A program made the translations under genes and the position numbers. Under the pieces are notes generated by a model, which saw only the letters and a program-made list of their open reading frames with translations, was not told the origin of the DNA and did no database searches. A stretch of DNA of 64,000 bases from CAZELM01 sp964512995 (GTDB lineage Bacteria; CSSED10-310): the NCBI GenBank assembly GCA_964512995.1, contig CAZELM010000012.1, forward strand, positions 29,953-93,952, in the 5' to 3' direction. Positions 8,212 to 17,387 of this stretch are shown one piece after another. The number at the start of each line of letters is the position of its first letter. Position 1 is the first letter of the stretch.

Positions 8212-9120
8212 TTGAATACAAACGACTATCAGGCCGGTAAACAAAGATATCACAGCTTCAGTGTGATGTCACCTAAGGATGATCCATTGATAGAGCGAGA
8301 GAATTGGAGACTACCGGTTATTTTATTCGTAATAACGATCGCGACGACAATCTGGGCGGGTGTTGAACAGCAAGGAATCAGTATTTTCGACAGTCTGTTG
8401 AATATTCAATATGGAATCGGATTTTCCATGACACTGCTGCTGATATTGGGTATTCATGAATTCGGGCATTACTTCTTCTGTAAACGGTATCATATTCCAG
8501 CAACGGTCCCCTATTTTATCCCCATGCCCAATATTCTGGGAACCTTGGGGGCATTCATCCGAATCAAGGGGATGATACCCCATCGCAGAGCGCTTCTTGA
8601 CATAGGCATGGCAGGTCCTTTAGCGGGATTTATGCTCGCATTTCCAGCAACGGTGATAGGATATCTGCTTTCAGAGCCGATACCTGTTCTGAAGCCTCAG
8701 GGAATCTCTCTCGGGAATTCCATTTTGACATGGTGCATACAGTCTGCCATATTCCCGAATCTTCCGGACCAGTTCTCCATCCTGTTACACCCGATCGGAT
8801 TTGCCGGATATATCGGACTTCTCGTTACAGCCATCAATCTGATTCCATTGGGGCAGCTCGATGGGGGACATATCGCTTCAGCTTTATTCGGTATCAAACA
8901 ATGGAACATCGCCATTATCGGCATGACCGGGCTTTTCTTTATGGGATTTTATTGGAGCGGATGGTGGTTCTGGTTTGTTTTGCTGCTTCTGATGGGATTT
9001 CGGCACCCTGTCATCGCAGGAGATGCTGCTTCGCTTGGTACTATCCGTACCCGTTTCGCCTGGCTGACCATCGTGATCTTTGTTCTGACTTTCGTTCCGA
9101 CTCCGTTTATCATTCAATGA
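8212..9120 (+). CDS. Site-2 protease family (M50) intramembrane metalloprotease
   Basis: A 302-aa polytopic zinc protease. HEFGH (H82, E83, H86) sits in the first core transmembrane helix, and the third zinc ligand is in LDGG (D217). Several further hydrophobic helices follow. There is no PDZ domain, so it is not a canonical RseP but the shorter S2P type. The TTG start at 8212 has an ideal AAGGAGG site. In many bacteria an RseP gene sits between dxr and ispG in the same orientation; here an M50 gene lies next to ispG but on the opposite strand. It could release the membrane-anchored anti-sigma factor at 2367, but this is inference. Confidence 0.88.
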   Translation: MNTNDYQAGKQRYHSFSVMSPKDDPLIERENWRLPVILFVITIATTIWAGVEQQGISIFDSLLNIQYGIGFSMTLLLILGIHEFGHYFFCKRYHIPATVPYFIPMPNILGTLGAFIRIKGMIPHRRALLDIGMAGPLAGFMLAFPATVIGYLLSEPIPVLKPQGISLGNSILTWCIQSAIFPNLPDQFSILLHPIGFAGYIGLLVTAINLIPLGQLDGGHIASALFGIKQWNIAIIGMTGLFFMGFYWSGWWFWFVLLLLMGFRHPVIAGDAASLGTIRTRFAWLTIVIFVLTFVPTPFIIQ

Positions 9121-9162
9121 CATCCTGGGTCTGCCAATCATGTTGAATTAATAAAACAGGGA

Positions 9163-10257
9163 CTATTCAGATTGAGAATATTCCCCAGATGCCACCTCGT
9201 CAAACAACGCCAGAACCGCTTGAATTATTTGTGATTCTTTGACTTTCCGAATCGGTTTCCCTTTCCGAAAGAGGATTGCCTCCCCCCGACCACCTGCGAT
9301 GCCGAGATCGGCTTCTCGGGCTTCGCCAGGACCATTGACAGCGCATCCCATCACAGCCACGGTTAATGGAACCATTCGAGTTTGAAGTTCCTTTTCAATT
9401 TGATCGGCGAGAGTAATGATATCGATCTGTGTCCGGCTGCATGTCGGGCATGCCAGAACAACCGGCGCTCTGCGGCGAATCTGAAGCGAATCAAGAATAC
9501 GGTATGCAACCCGAATCTCTTCCACTGGATCGGCAGCCAAGGACACTCGAATCGTATCGCCAATTCCCTCCGCCAGTATCAATGATATTCCGATCGCTGA
9601 TCGCACTGCTCCTGTCAATAGTGTTCCGGATTCTGTAATACCGACATGGAGTGGCAGATCACATCGATCCGCAACGATTCGATAGGCCATCACAGTTTTC
9701 AGTACATCGGATCCTTTGATAGACAGGATGATATCGGAAAAATCCATATCGAGAAGCATTGCCGCATGACGTAAGGCACTCTCGGCCATCGCCTCAGGTG
9801 TCGGGTGTTTGAACTGCTGTAAGATATCCGCCTCCAACGAACCCGAGTTGACGCCGATCCGAATGGGTACCCTCCTTGCCTTCGCTTCCACCACAACTTC
9901 TCTGACTTTATTCTTACCACCAATATTTCCGGGATTTAAGCGCAGTTTATGGATTCCTGCTTCCAGTGATCTCAAAGCCAGGCGATGATCAAAATGAATA
10001 TCCGCGGCGATGGGAACCGGTGATTGTTTAACAATTTCATGGAGGGATCGAGCAGCAGTCATATCTGGAACCGATACTCGCATCAAATCCGCACCGGCTG
10101 CTGCTGCTGAAAAAATCTGTGTGAGTGTCGCGTGTGTATTTCGCGTATCCGTATTGGTCATCGACTGAACTGAAACGTTCGAGTCTCCGCCGATCTCCAA
10201 AGAACCAACAGTTATTTTTCTGCTATGACGCCGTTGTTTTAATCCTGATTCTGTCAT
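9163..10257 (-). CDS. ispG: (E)-4-hydroxy-3-methylbut-2-enyl-diphosphate synthase IspG
   Basis: A 364-aa Fe-S enzyme of the MEP isoprenoid pathway, reducing methylerythritol cyclodiphosphate to HMBPP in the cytoplasm. The [4Fe-4S] ligands C270, C273 (CPTC) and C305 (CAVNGPGE) and E312 fall at the same numbers as in the E. coli enzyme. It is the two-domain bacterial form without the plant or chlamydial insert. It begins 4 bp after the dxr stop and is the last gene of the long minus-strand run. Confidence 0.96.
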   Translation of the reverse strand: MTESGLKQRRHSRKITVGSLEIGGDSNVSVQSMTNTDTRNTHATLTQIFSAAAAGADLMRVSVPDMTAARSLHEIVKQSPVPIAADIHFDHRLALRSLEAGIHKLRLNPGNIGGKNKVREVVVEAKARRVPIRIGVNSGSLEADILQQFKHPTPEAMAESALRHAAMLLDMDFSDIILSIKGSDVLKTVMAYRIVADRCDLPLHVGITESGTLLTGAVRSAIGISLILAEGIGDTIRVSLAADPVEEIRVAYRILDSLQIRRRAPVVLACPTCSRTQIDIITLADQIEKELQTRMVPLTVAVMGCAVNGPGEAREADLGIAGGRGEAILFRKGKPIRKVKESQIIQAVLALFDEVASGEYSQSE

Positions 10258-10261
10258 CTGG

Positions 10262-11428
10262 TCATGATCTTCTGATCAGCATCTCCGCAAATGTTCTTGC
10301 TGAGATGTCAGCATTGAGTATATCATCCAAACATCTTACCGGTGTTTTTATGTGATTCATCATGACCCGTTCGATGATCTCAGGAATTTGCGTAAATCCG
10401 ATTTTCCCCTGACAAAAAGCCTCAACCGCCACCTCATCAGCACCATTTAACACAGCAGGCATTGTCTCTCCCTCGCGAAGTGCTTGATAAGCCAACCCAA
10501 GGCACGGAAATCGATTAAAATCCGGCTCGAAAAATGTCAAACATCCGATCCGGGTCAAGTCCAGTTTCTGCATCCCAAAATCACAATGTTCTCCTTGATT
10601 CAACGCATACAATATCGGAAGTCGCATATCGGGGATGGCCAACTGAGCCATGATCGAGCCATCGATCGTTTCTATCATGGAATGGATAATGCTTTGCGGG
10701 TGAATCACAATGTCGATCTGAGCGGGATCGATATCGAAAAGCCAGCGTGCTTCGATGACTTCAAGACCTTTGTTCATCAATGTCGATGAGTCGATTGTGA
10801 TTTTTTTTCCCATATTCCATGTCGGATGGGCCAGCGCTTCTTGGGCGGATATTGTCGACAGATCGATCTCCTTTCTGAGCGAAAAAGGTCCCCCGGAGCA
10901 TGTCAGTATGATGCGTCTGAGTTCCTGACGGCTGATTCCCATCAAACACTGAAAGATCGCAGAATGCTCTGAATCCACGGGAAATATCGTTGCTCCGGTT
11001 CTGGCAGCGACGGACATGACCAATTCACCACCAGCAACCAGAGTCTCCTTATTGGCCAGAGCAACCGGAATGCCACGTTCAAGCGCTGCCATTGTCGGTA
11101 TCAGACCTGAAGTACCGGAAACTCCCGATAAAAGCATATCGATTGGAGTCAAGTCACCGGACGCCAGAGCGATCTGTGATTGAGCGCCGCCCATGACGAT
11201 GGTGGGATGTCCCGTCAATTGATTTGATAAAATCGAACATGCCTTTTCGTCCAAAACAACCAGCACATCGGGAGTCAGCTCTGATACGATCGTGATGATA
11301 TCGTCAATCCGATGGCCGTATGCGGAGATCCCTCTCACCTGAAAGTGGTCTGGAAACCGCCGGATCACATCCAGGGTTTGTTTCCCAATCGAACCCGTTA
11401 CACCCAGTATTACCAGATTCCTGACCAT
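10262..11428 (-). CDS. dxr: 1-deoxy-D-xylulose-5-phosphate reductoisomerase
   Basis: A 388-aa NADPH-dependent enzyme making methylerythritol phosphate, the first committed step of the MEP pathway. GVTGSIGKQTLDVI near the N terminus is the nucleotide loop, NKETLV and DSEHSAIFQC form the metal and substrate site, and HPTWNMGKKITIDSSTLMNK is the family signature. A GGAAGG ribosome site precedes ATG 11428. A 220-bp gap separates it from cdsA upstream, so it may have its own promoter. Its adjacency to ispG groups two steps of the same pathway. Confidence 0.96.
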   Translation of the reverse strand: MVRNLVILGVTGSIGKQTLDVIRRFPDHFQVRGISAYGHRIDDIITIVSELTPDVLVVLDEKACSILSNQLTGHPTIVMGGAQSQIALASGDLTPIDMLLSGVSGTSGLIPTMAALERGIPVALANKETLVAGGELVMSVAARTGATIFPVDSEHSAIFQCLMGISRQELRRIILTCSGGPFSLRKEIDLSTISAQEALAHPTWNMGKKITIDSSTLMNKGLEVIEARWLFDIDPAQIDIVIHPQSIIHSMIETIDGSIMAQLAIPDMRLPILYALNQGEHCDFGMQKLDLTRIGCLTFFEPDFNRFPCLGLAYQALREGETMPAVLNGADEVAVEAFCQGKIGFTQIPEIIERVMMNHIKTPVRCLDDILNADISARTFAEMLIRRS

Positions 11429-11648
11429 GCACGATACCTTCCTAAAAAAATGACATTGGCAACTGAATCTTTTCTACTTTTGCCGGAACCGTATCATCTC
11501 CGTTTTTTTGTGTTGTCATGCCCATGAAAGTGGAGCGTTCCAGGTTGTGTCCATGCAAATCCCTCCTTTGTGCGGAGGATAAAATGCCATGACACGGGAT
11601 TTATCAATATTGCAGCTCCCAAAGGAAAAACAGCAGTGGCAGATCAAG

Positions 11649-12479
11649 TTACATCCATACGAACCGGATAAAAAGATATATAAACGGAGCGGAGAACATG
11701 ATATTGTCCAAGCGATCCAAGAATCCGCCATGACCCGGAAGCAGACGTCCGGAATCTTTGATTTTGGACGCTCGTTTAAAAATAGATGAAGAGAGATCAC
11801 CTGCGTGAGCCATGACAATCAATCCGGGCGAAAGCAATACGAGTTGCCAATAAGGGAATGAAAATCCACACAGCCAATATGCAACGCTGCCTCCGATCGT
11901 ACCGATTATGACAGCACCCAATAATCCCTCTATCGTCTTATTCGGGCTGATAATCGGTGACAGTTTGTTCTTTCCTATCAATTTGCCAACATGCATAGCG
12001 CCAGCATCCCCTGTCCAGACAATACTCAATAACAGTGTAATCATATGTCTGCCATCATAGGGTGCGTGAAGCTCGCGGATAAGGATAATGCTCCCTCCGC
12101 CCACACAAATAAAAAACAGACCATAAAGCACCGAACCAAGGCTGGTGGCTGCGATTTTCATATCCTGCGGGTGAAAAAACAATTGATAAAAGCTGATCGC
12201 AAAAATGGCTAACATCGAAATACTGTAGATCCAGAGATCATCATTATTCTGGGAGTATCCAAAGAGAGCGGCTAACAGCGTAATTCCAAGGAGCATTGGG
12301 ACTGCTGGATTGATCTGGAGATCCATCGCGTTGAGCAGGTGGATGAACTCAAATAAGGCGATCAGGAGTGCGATTGCGGCAATGACATCGAAAAATATCG
12401 ATGGTAACTGCCAGATAATCAGGAATAATAGAGGAATACAGATAGCGGCGGTCACATAGCGCTTCACAATGTTATTCAC
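11649..12479 (-). CDS. cdsA: Phosphatidate cytidylyltransferase CdsA
   Basis: A 276-aa polytopic inner-membrane enzyme making CDP-diacylglycerol from phosphatidate and CTP for phospholipid synthesis. About seven hydrophobic segments are visible. The C-terminal signature S-x3-R-x3-K-D-x-G-x-L-LPGHGG-x2-DR-x-D is present, with the metal-binding Asp residues and GDAGAMHVGKLIGKN in the preceding loop. Its start overlaps the uppS stop by four bases (ATGA). The substrate phosphatidate depends on the acyltransferase step supplied by the PlsB-like gene at 42176. Confidence 0.93.
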   Translation of the reverse strand: MNNIVKRYVTAAICIPLLFLIIWQLPSIFFDVIAAIALLIALFEFIHLLNAMDLQINPAVPMLLGITLLAALFGYSQNNDDLWIYSISMLAIFAISFYQLFFHPQDMKIAATSLGSVLYGLFFICVGGGSIILIRELHAPYDGRHMITLLLSIVWTGDAGAMHVGKLIGKNKLSPIISPNKTIEGLLGAVIIGTIGGSVAYWLCGFSFPYWQLVLLSPGLIVMAHAGDLSSSIFKRASKIKDSGRLLPGHGGFLDRLDNIMFSAPFIYLFIRFVWM

Positions 12480-13237
12480 TGCGAGTGATCCTTATCAGAC
12501 ACACCTCCAAACCGTCGTTCACGGCGTTGGTAATCGACTAAAGCCTCTATCAGATTATCTCGGGTAAAATTCGGCCATAAAATTTCAGTAAAATAAAACT
12601 CTGCATATGAGCATTGCCATAACAGAAAATTGGATAATCGATATTCTCCGCTTGTTCGGATGATCAGATCAGGATCCGGCAGATTTCCGGTGAATAGATA
12701 GGACCCGAAACGTTCTTTGGTGATGTCCTCCAACGTGATCTCATTATTTTTATATTCCATGGCGAACCGTCTACATGCATCAATGATCTCATCCCGGCCT
12801 GAATATCCCAGTGCCAGGTTTAAAATCATATTCTGGCATGGAGCAGTTTCCTTTACCGAGAGCAGCAACTCATTCTTTACCATGTCAGGAAATCCGGAAA
12901 TATCCCCGCAGATACGAAGCTGAACGCCGTTCTTCTTGAGTTTCTCCCGTCTTGATATCAAGTTTCTGTGAAGTAATTCCATCAACGTATTTATTTCTAG
13001 TCGAGGGCGTGTCCAGTTTTCCGAAGAAAATGTATAAAGTGTCAATACTTTGATGCCTAATTCTGTCGCAGCCTCTACGATGGCATCAACTGTTTTTACT
13101 CCCGCATGATGTCCGGCAACCCGCGGAAGACCCCGTTTTTTAGCCCATCGGCCGTTCCCGTCCATGATAATAGCGACATGACATGGGATCCGTGTTCGAT
13201 CAAGAAGATTCTCTGATTTTATCTGCTGTTTCATCAC
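12476..13237 (-). CDS. uppS: Undecaprenyl diphosphate synthase (cis-prenyltransferase)
   Basis: A 253-aa cytoplasmic/peripheral enzyme condensing isopentenyl diphosphate units in cis to make the C55 carrier lipid for peptidoglycan and O-glycans. The N-terminal IIMDGNGRWAKKRGLPR motif carries the catalytic Asp. FSSENWTRP and the C-terminal DLIIRTSGEYRLSNFLLWQ and YAEFYFT motifs are diagnostic. It overlaps cdsA by four bases and follows frr by 15 bp, the common bacterial order frr-uppS-cdsA-dxr. Confidence 0.95.
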   Translation of the reverse strand: MMKQQIKSENLLDRTRIPCHVAIIMDGNGRWAKKRGLPRVAGHHAGVKTVDAIVEAATELGIKVLTLYTFSSENWTRPRLEINTLMELLHRNLISRREKLKKNGVQLRICGDISGFPDMVKNELLLSVKETAPCQNMILNLALGYSGRDEIIDACRRFAMEYKNNEITLEDITKERFGSYLFTGNLPDPDLIIRTSGEYRLSNFLLWQCSYAEFYFTEILWPNFTRDNLIEALVDYQRRERRFGGVSDKDHSQ

Positions 13238-13252
13238 TGAAAACGAGTCAAT

Positions 13253-13810
13253 CTACCCTTCCATGATCTCTTCTTCTTTTTTAGATCCGATCTCATCCAT
13301 CTTCTTGATATATTCGTCTGTCTTTTCCTGAATATTATCATACCCTTCATGCGCTTCATCTTCCGTAATGGACTTATCTTTCAACGCCGCTTTGATCGCA
13401 TCATTGGAGTCTCTTCGGATGTTCCGCAGCGCGACTCTGCCTTCTTCTGTCATTTTTTTTATCAATTTGACCAGTTGTTTTCTGCGTTCTTCAGTGAGTG
13501 GCGGGATATTAATCCGAATGATTTTTCCATCCGAACTCGGCATCAAGCCCAGATCACTTTTCAGTATCGCTCGTTCAATAATTGAAATGATCGAGGCATC
13601 CCATGGCTGGATCACGATCAGGCTGGATTCAGGGATCGAGATCTTTGCCACCTGTTTGAGCGGAGTTAATGTACCGTAATAGTCAACCTTTATTCCATCA
13701 ACGAGACCCGCAGAGGCTCTACCCGTTCTGACCGTTGAAAATTGCCGTTTGTAATGATCGACGGAATCGTCCATCCGCAATATCGCTTCATCAAGAATTT
13801 CGCTGATCAT
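13253..13810 (-). CDS. frr: Ribosome recycling factor
   Basis: A 185-aa protein, the exact standard length, which with EF-G splits post-termination ribosomes. TVRTGRASAGLVDGIKVDYYG and the C-terminal RRDSNDAIK motif are family signatures. The start is placed at 13810 because AAGGAGA lies at good spacing; an in-frame 11-codon extension upstream has no family homology. It sits between pyrH and uppS. Confidence 0.95.
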   Translation of the reverse strand: MISEILDEAILRMDDSVDHYKRQFSTVRTGRASAGLVDGIKVDYYGTLTPLKQVAKISIPESSLIVIQPWDASIISIIERAILKSDLGLMPSSDGKIIRINIPPLTEERRKQLVKLIKKMTEEGRVALRNIRRDSNDAIKAALKDKSITEDEAHEGYDNIQEKTDEYIKKMDEIGSKKEEEIMEG

Positions 13811-13865
13811 GACTTTCTCCTTACTTCCTGAATGTTGACACATAAAATAATCACAGATGCATATC

Positions 13866-14621
13866 TTATGAGATCAATGTTCCGATGGAATCACCGTTGA
13901 TAGCAGCAGCCAACCTGCCAGGAACAGTCAAGTTCATAACCAGCACCGGCAATTGGTTTTCGCGGCAAAGAGCAACTGCAGTCTGATCCATGACTCGTAG
14001 ATTCTTGGCCATTGCTGTCTGATAATCAAGATGGGGATAGAAAATGGCATCAGGGTTTTGGATTGGATCGCAATCGTAAACCCCATCTACCTTTGTTCCC
14101 TTAACAAAAATATCAGCTTTTATCTGGAGCGCACGTAGCGCAGATGCTGTATCAGTAGAGAAAAATGGTTGTCCGGTTCCCGCTGTGAAGATGGATACAC
14201 CGCCATTTTCCAATAGAGCTAATACGTTATCGATATTGAATGCAGAAACAACTCCAGAAATGGGTAGTGCAGAAAACGTTTCCGCAGGAATATGTTCTGC
14301 TCGGAAAAACTCTTTCAGAGCCAAGCCATTGATAATAGTTGCGAGCATGCCCATTTGATCCGCAATGGTGCGGTTCAGATGGAAGCGATCCGCATGGATT
14401 CCTCGAAATATATTACCACCACCGCATACCAGAGCAATTTGGGCGCCTTGACGGACGAGTATGGCGATCTCTCGTACGAATTGGATACATGTATCAGGAT
14501 TAATCCCGTATCCATCTCCGGCGAGAGATTCACCGGAGACTTTCAATAGTATTCGATGATATTTAAACGTATCCGGATCACTACTCACAATTTGTCCTTT
14601 GTGAATGGTGCAATGCGACAT
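13866..14621 (-). CDS. pyrH: Uridylate kinase
   Basis: A 251-aa amino-acid-kinase-fold enzyme phosphorylating UMP to UDP, usually regulated by GTP and UTP. RILLKVSGESLAGDGYGI near residue 22 forms the ATP loop, and CGGGNIFRG and TGQPFFSTDTASALRA are typical PyrH motifs. The first 20 residues precede the family core and there is no alternative internal Met, so the extension is probably genuine. The ribosome site is weak. It lies between tsf and frr, the classic rpsB-tsf-pyrH-frr order. Confidence 0.95.
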   Translation of the reverse strand: MSHCTIHKGQIVSSDPDTFKYHRILLKVSGESLAGDGYGINPDTCIQFVREIAILVRQGAQIALVCGGGNIFRGIHADRFHLNRTIADQMGMLATIINGLALKEFFRAEHIPAETFSALPISGVVSAFNIDNVLALLENGGVSIFTAGTGQPFFSTDTASALRALQIKADIFVKGTKVDGVYDCDPIQNPDAIFYPHLDYQTAMAKNLRVMDQTAVALCRENQLPVLVMNLTVPGRLAAAINGDSIGTLIS

Positions 14622-14718
14622 GCCAAGCTATATCCGGGTATGCCGTTCAATCAGCCGGCATGTCTCACCAGCACGTGATTGATTGTTCCATCCATTTATT
14701 CTGGCTGTCTTGGAGGAA

Positions 14719-15312
14719 TTATCCAAGACTCATCCGGACGAATCGACCGATTTTGATATTTTCTCCTAACTTTGCAATGAAACCCTTCACATAATCCCGG
14801 ATGGTGATATCATCCTGTTTCACATATGGCTGATCCATGAGACACACCGAGCTGTAAAACTTAGAAATTTTCCCATCTACAATTTTCTCTACGATATTCG
14901 CCGGTTTTCCGAGGGCTGCGACCTGTTCTCTATAGATAACCCTCTCTTGTTCGAGAATATCGGCTGGAACGGATTCGGAATCGAGGTATGTGGGATTTGC
15001 GGATGCGATATGCATGGCGATATTTTTGACCATTTCCTGAAAATCATCTGTTTTTGCCACAAAATCGGTTTCACAGAGGGCTTCAACCAACACGCCTAAT
15101 TTCCCGGAGTGATGGATATAATATCCGATAACACCTTGCGATGTTGTTCTGTTTTCTTTTTTAGTGGCTTCTGCGAGTCCCTTCTTCCGGAGATACTCGA
15201 CGGCTGCCTTGATATCACCGTTTGTCTGAGCCAATGCCTCTTTACATTTCATAATGCCAAGGCCGGTCATGGACCGCAATTCTTGTATCATAGTTGATGT
15301 GATTTCCATCAT
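14719..15312 (-). CDS. tsf: Elongation factor Ts, short form
   Basis: A 197-aa nucleotide-exchange factor for EF-Tu. The N-terminal UBA-like domain (LRSMTGLGIMKCKEALAQ, then AVEYLRKKGL) and the single dimerisation repeat with ETDFVAKTDDF are clear. It lacks the second repeat and coiled-coil module of the 280-aa E. coli form and resembles the about 200-aa type of Thermus and Aquifex. A GGAGATAA site precedes two adjacent ATG codons; the first is used. Confidence 0.95.
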   Translation of the reverse strand: MMEITSTMIQELRSMTGLGIMKCKEALAQTNGDIKAAVEYLRKKGLAEATKKENRTTSQGVIGYYIHHSGKLGVLVEALCETDFVAKTDDFQEMVKNIAMHIASANPTYLDSESVPADILEQERVIYREQVAALGKPANIVEKIVDGKISKFYSSVCLMDQPYVKQDDITIRDYVKGFIAKLGENIKIGRFVRMSLG

Positions 15313-15380
15313 TTATCTCCTTCGCTGTATCCTGATATATTGGTTCAACTCAGAATGTTATATTCTGCGTTGTCTGTTTC

Positions 15381-16259
15381 TTATTCATCGTCTCCGTCTT
15401 CGAGATCCTCAATTTTCCGGGGTGATGGCTTGCGGTTTGGTGGCACTTCTCGTGGTCTTCGTCTATCAGCATAATTATTTCGACCCGGTCGTCCATCATT
15501 CTCCTCATCCATCATGTCGTCGCCATTGCCATCATCCGCTGATTCCATCATGGGTTCTGGCATCGGTCTTTTGATGAATATATCACGACCCATAATAGCC
15601 GCATTGGCAATCTGAGATGTAATCAGCCGGATGGCTCGGATCGCATCATCATTTCCGGGTATCGGATAATCAATAATAGTTGGATCGCTGTTTGTATCGA
15701 CAATGGCGATGACTGGTATATTCAGCTTTCTGGCTTCTTGAACAGCGATGTGTTCCTTTTTTGTATCCACCACAAAAACAGCTCCCGGTAAGTCGCTCAT
15801 GGTTCGGATGCCCCTTAAATTTCGCTCCAATTTCATCCGTTCCTTTTCCAGACCCTGAACCTCCTTTTTTCCGAGCCGCTGATATCCGCCATTCATCCGC
15901 ATTTCTTCCAATTTTTCCCATCGTGTGACCGATTTCTTGATCGTTGTATAATTGGTCAACATTCCTCCCAGCCATCGGTGAGTCACGAAATACATACCTG
16001 CTCGGAGTGATTCTTCTTCTATTGCCTGCTGAGCCTGTTTCTTGGTGCCGACAAATAAGACGGATGAACCTTGGGAGCAGACATCCACAACAAATTCATA
16101 GGCGGATTTAAAACATCTCATCGTTTTCTGCAGATTGATGATATAGATTCCACTGCGTTCACCGAAGATGTATGGTTTCATCTTAGGATTCCAACGCTTT
16201 GTCTGGTGACCGAAATGAACTCCAGTCTCAAGAAGTTGTCTCATGGTAACAGTTGCCAT
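15381..16259 (-). CDS. rpsB: 30S ribosomal protein S2 with charged C-terminal extension
   Basis: A 292-aa ribosomal protein uS2. The core (about residues 1-230) has LLETGVHFGHQTKRWNPKM and GGMLTNYTTIKKS. The last about 60 residues are an added low-complexity tail, first acidic with Met/Asp/Glu runs, then rich in Arg/Pro/Asn, ending DLEDGDDE. The standard length is about 230-250 aa. It is followed by tsf after 68 bp and preceded by rpsI with a 140-bp gap, which may hold a promoter or leader. Confidence 0.96.
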   Translation of the reverse strand: MATVTMRQLLETGVHFGHQTKRWNPKMKPYIFGERSGIYIINLQKTMRCFKSAYEFVVDVCSQGSSVLFVGTKKQAQQAIEEESLRAGMYFVTHRWLGGMLTNYTTIKKSVTRWEKLEEMRMNGGYQRLGKKEVQGLEKERMKLERNLRGIRTMSDLPGAVFVVDTKKEHIAVQEARKLNIPVIAIVDTNSDPTIIDYPIPGNDDAIRAIRLITSQIANAAIMGRDIFIKRPMPEPMMESADDGNGDDMMDEENDGRPGRNNYADRRRPREVPPNRKPSPRKIEDLEDGDDE

Positions 16260-16399
16260 TATTTATTACCTCCAAATATCGGGTTGTTCAACGACATACA
16301 TCCTTTTCTGTTTCGACTGAAAAATACTCCAGCACCCTGACACAGAATCTGTATGCCTGAAAATAAAAAAAATGATTAGCGGTAGTTTCGAAAGAGCGT

Positions 16400-16795
16400 T
16401 TATCGTTTTGAGAATTGGAAGCGAGCCCGTGCGCCTTTCTGTCCATATTTTTTCCGCTCAACCTGCCGAGGATCACGGGTCAGCAATCCCGCTTTTTTCA
16501 ATGCCGGTCGGAAATTAATGTCATAATCCACTAATGCACGGGAGATACCATGCCGTAATGCGCCCGCCTGACCGGAGTTGCCTCCCCCGCGTATATTGGC
16601 ATGTGTGTCAAATTTATCTTTCATGGAAGTCACTTCAAACGGATACGAGATAATCATCCGCAATGTCGGCCGTTTGAAATGTTCTTCGATTTTTCTGCCA
16701 TTAATATAGAATTTGCCGGTTCCAGGTTTGATCGTTACCCGGGCTACTGCTGTTTTCCGGCGTCCAGTGCCATAGTAGGTTTCCTGTTGACTCAC
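16400..16795 (-). CDS. rpsI: 30S ribosomal protein S9
   Basis: A 131-aa ribosomal protein uS9. GTGRRKTAVARVTIKPGTG at the N terminus and the basic C-terminal KYGQKGARARFQFSKR tail that reaches the P site are diagnostic. An AGGAGG site upstream fits GTG 16795 best; TTG at 16798 is also possible. It follows rplM after 15 bp, the universal rplM-rpsI pair. Confidence 0.96.
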   Translation of the reverse strand: MSQQETYYGTGRRKTAVARVTIKPGTGKFYINGRKIEEHFKRPTLRMIISYPFEVTSMKDKFDTHANIRGGGNSGQAGALRHGISRALVDYDINFRPALKKAGLLTRDPRQVERKKYGQKGARARFQFSKR

Positions 16796-16810
16796 CAATC
16801 TCGCCTCCTG

Positions 16811-17275
16811 TTAATTAGTAACCTCAATAAATTTCTTCTCAGACAATTTGATGGGAGTAGGATTTTGAGCACCATGCACATGCTCACTCCCCGTATAAAT
16901 CCTCAGCTTCTTCAAAAGTTTGCGCCCCAGTCGATTTTTGGGAAGCATTCCTCGAATCGCATACAACAATATCCGCTCGGGATGCGTATTCATCATCTTC
17001 TTGGCAGACGTTTCAGTCAACCCTCCGGGATAACCGCTATGACGGTAATATTTCTTCTGAACCCATTTGTCACCCGTCAATATAACGTCTGAAGCATTCA
17101 TGATCACAACATGATCACCCATGTCGATGTGCGGAGTAAAATCGGGGCGATGTTTTCCGCGAAGCAGTAATGCGGCCATCGTTGCGATACGTCCAACCGG
17201 AGCTTCTTTCGCATCCAATACATACCAATTCCCTTTGGCATCTTCTTTCCTAACAAACTGTGTCATTTTCATCAT
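16811..17275 (-). CDS. rplM: 50S ribosomal protein L13
   Basis: A 154-aa ribosomal protein uL13, an early assembly protein of the large subunit. WYVLDAKEAPVGRIAT, DHVVIMNASDVILTGDKW and GMLPKNRLGRKLLKKLRIY are family signatures. A GGAG site lies 6 bp before ATG 17275. It is paired with rpsI and preceded by truA after a 112-bp gap. Confidence 0.96.
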   Translation of the reverse strand: MMKMTQFVRKEDAKGNWYVLDAKEAPVGRIATMAALLLRGKHRPDFTPHIDMGDHVVIMNASDVILTGDKWVQKKYYRHSGYPGGLTETSAKKMMNTHPERILLYAIRGMLPKNRLGRKLLKKLRIYTGSEHVHGAQNPTPIKLSEKKFIEVTN

Positions 17276-17387
17276 GTCAAACTCCTAAATTTCCCTTACC
17301 GGGATCTGCCCATCGAGGGCGTATGAACGACTGATGCTATTAATACCCTGATATAATGTCAAGTTCTTTCGTACAAAAACAACCCGA

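Noticed and set aside
11516..11818. Extra minus-strand frame downstream of cdsA
   Set aside because: It overlaps the end of cdsA in another frame, lacks a ribosome site and resembles no protein family.
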